A DNA stretch of 64,000 bases, from contig PASP01000014.1 in assembly GCA_002712005.1 (NCBI GenBank), positions 124,001 to 188,000 of the forward strand, in the 5' to 3' direction. Shown here piece by piece: positions 63,363-64,000 of the stretch. Source of the DNA: Halobacteriovoraceae bacterium (lineage in GTDB: Bacteria; Bdellovibrionota; Bacteriovoracia; Bacteriovoracales; Bacteriovoracaceae). Numbering within the stretch: the stretch's first letter is position 1; every line of letters starts with the position of its first letter. The notes below the pieces were generated by a model. The model ran no database searches. It saw nothing but the letters and a program-made list of their open reading frames with translations, and was not told the DNA's origin. Position numbers and translations under genes: made by a program.

Positions 63363-64000
63363 TCAATAGCTTTTAATCTGCGAGAGTTTATTAAAAGCAC
63401 TTTCTAAAGCGTGGTATATCTTATCGTAGGTCTCTTGGTTTGCACAAGGTCCTAAGCTGATACGGACTGCTCCACGACCAATATCGTCGGTTACTCCCAT
63501 GGCCTTAAGTACTTTAGAAGTCGTAGGTTCATTATCAGAGCACGCACTAGAAGTTGTGACATAGATATCTTGAGACTCAAGTTCAATTTGCACGGCCTGA
63601 CCATGTATTCCAGGATAGGCAAGAAAGGTTGTACCTGACATTCTTGGTGCATCTTCACCCATGATAACAACCTTAGGATAGTTCTCCTTAATTTTCTTCT
63701 CAAACTGGTTACGCATACTTGCTAATTTTTCGAGTTCAGGAAGTTTCTTATCCATTGTATTAAGAGCTACGGCAATGGTTTCGAAACCAATATAGTTCTG
63801 AGTTCCTCCTCTTAAGCCTCTCTCTTGTCCACCACCAATAACTAATGTCTTAAGTAAATTGGGATCACGAGCAAGAACAAATCCTGCTCCAGTCATGGCC
63901 CCTATTTTGTGACCAGAAAGGAGAGCGTAATCGATATTGGATTCAGAGAAGTTAAAAGGAGCTTTTCCAATATATTGAGTTGTATCACAAACAAATGGAG
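63363..64000 (-). CDS. cysteine desulfurase (NifS/IscS family), 3' part
   Basis: The frame runs to the window edge, so the gene begins beyond 64000. The visible C-terminal part has the PLP-binding Lys in SGHKIGAMTGAGF, the GGGQERGLRGGTQNY signature, and the active-site Cys in TSSACSDNEPT. The enzyme provides sulfur from cysteine for iron-sulfur clusters or thiolation. It is probably about 380 residues in full. Confidence 0.92.
   Translation of the reverse strand, partial: PFVCDTTQYIGKAPFNFSESNIDYALLSGHKIGAMTGAGFVLARDPNLLKTLVIGGGQERGLRGGTQNYIGFETIAVALNTMDKKLPELEKLASMRNQFEKKIKENYPKVVIMGEDAPRMSGTTFLAYPGIHGQAVQIELESQDIYVTTSSACSDNEPTTSKVLKAMGVTDDIGRGAVRISLGPCANQETYDKIYHALESAFNKLSQIKSY

Overview
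The window is AT-rich, gene-dense bacterial DNA of about 70 genes. The set of proteins fits a Gram-negative member of the Bdellovibrionota, most likely a relative of Bacteriovorax/Halobacteriovorax. The pointers are a one-domain bacterial histone of the Bdellovibrio Bd0055 type, many lipoproteins and secreted proteins, a microaerobic cbb3 oxidase, and heavy chemotaxis and two-component signalling. This placement is inference; no rRNA is present. No CRISPR array, insertion sequence or prophage was seen.

Layout. 0-11 kb: a hybrid sensor kinase interrupted by an in-frame TGA, an exonuclease/GIY-YIG fusion, a HIT protein, an old-yellow-enzyme reductase, small exported proteins and an Hsp20 gene behind a heat-shock-like promoter. 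11-17 kb: a CAU tRNA, dapF, tlyA, a LOG protein, cytochrome c, gamma carbonic anhydrase, a ribosome hibernation factor and a DksA-type protein. 17-26 kb: a cbb3 oxidase operon read leftward (ccoI-ccoS-ccoNO-ccoQ-ccoP-ccoG-TauE/SafE). An FNR-type regulator lies upstream, and FNR-like boxes sit in front of both ccoI and the regulator gene. 26-30 kb: the histone, an acyltransferase, a gene behind a sigma-54-like promoter, and an HD-GYP protein.

30-45 kb: a chemotaxis operon cheA-cheW-cheR/cheB, the last being one 1062-residue fusion; then an MFS transporter, an alkyltransferase, a SulP transporter, a TolQ/ExbD-like pair, a porin and a chemoreceptor. 45-50 kb: a zinc-ribbon protein, an MBL-fold protein, a cobalamin riboswitch placed directly before an acyl-CoA thioesterase, a thioredoxin-like protein, trehalase, a CatA-like acetyltransferase and a pentapeptide-repeat protein. 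50-55 kb: an accessory-looking stretch with a solitary DnaB-like ATPase and a four-gene operon of exported proteins plus an HNH-like zinc protein, ending at tRNA-His. 55-64 kb: a frameshifted outer-membrane-like protein, a HAD phosphatase, an RluA pseudouridine synthase, a PrkA kinase, an FGE-fold protein with a Cys-rich partner, a metallophosphatase-like lipoprotein, and a cysteine desulfurase running off the end.

Two themes stand out. The first is oxygen-responsive respiration: the FNR regulator, its own upstream site and the oxidase operon form one visible circuit. The second is a set of single-base interruptions in otherwise continuous genes: two stop codons, two one-base frameshifts and one missing start codon. 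These are either real gene decay or assembly errors. The most novel regulatory arrangement is the B12 riboswitch upstream of a lone acyl-CoA thioesterase.
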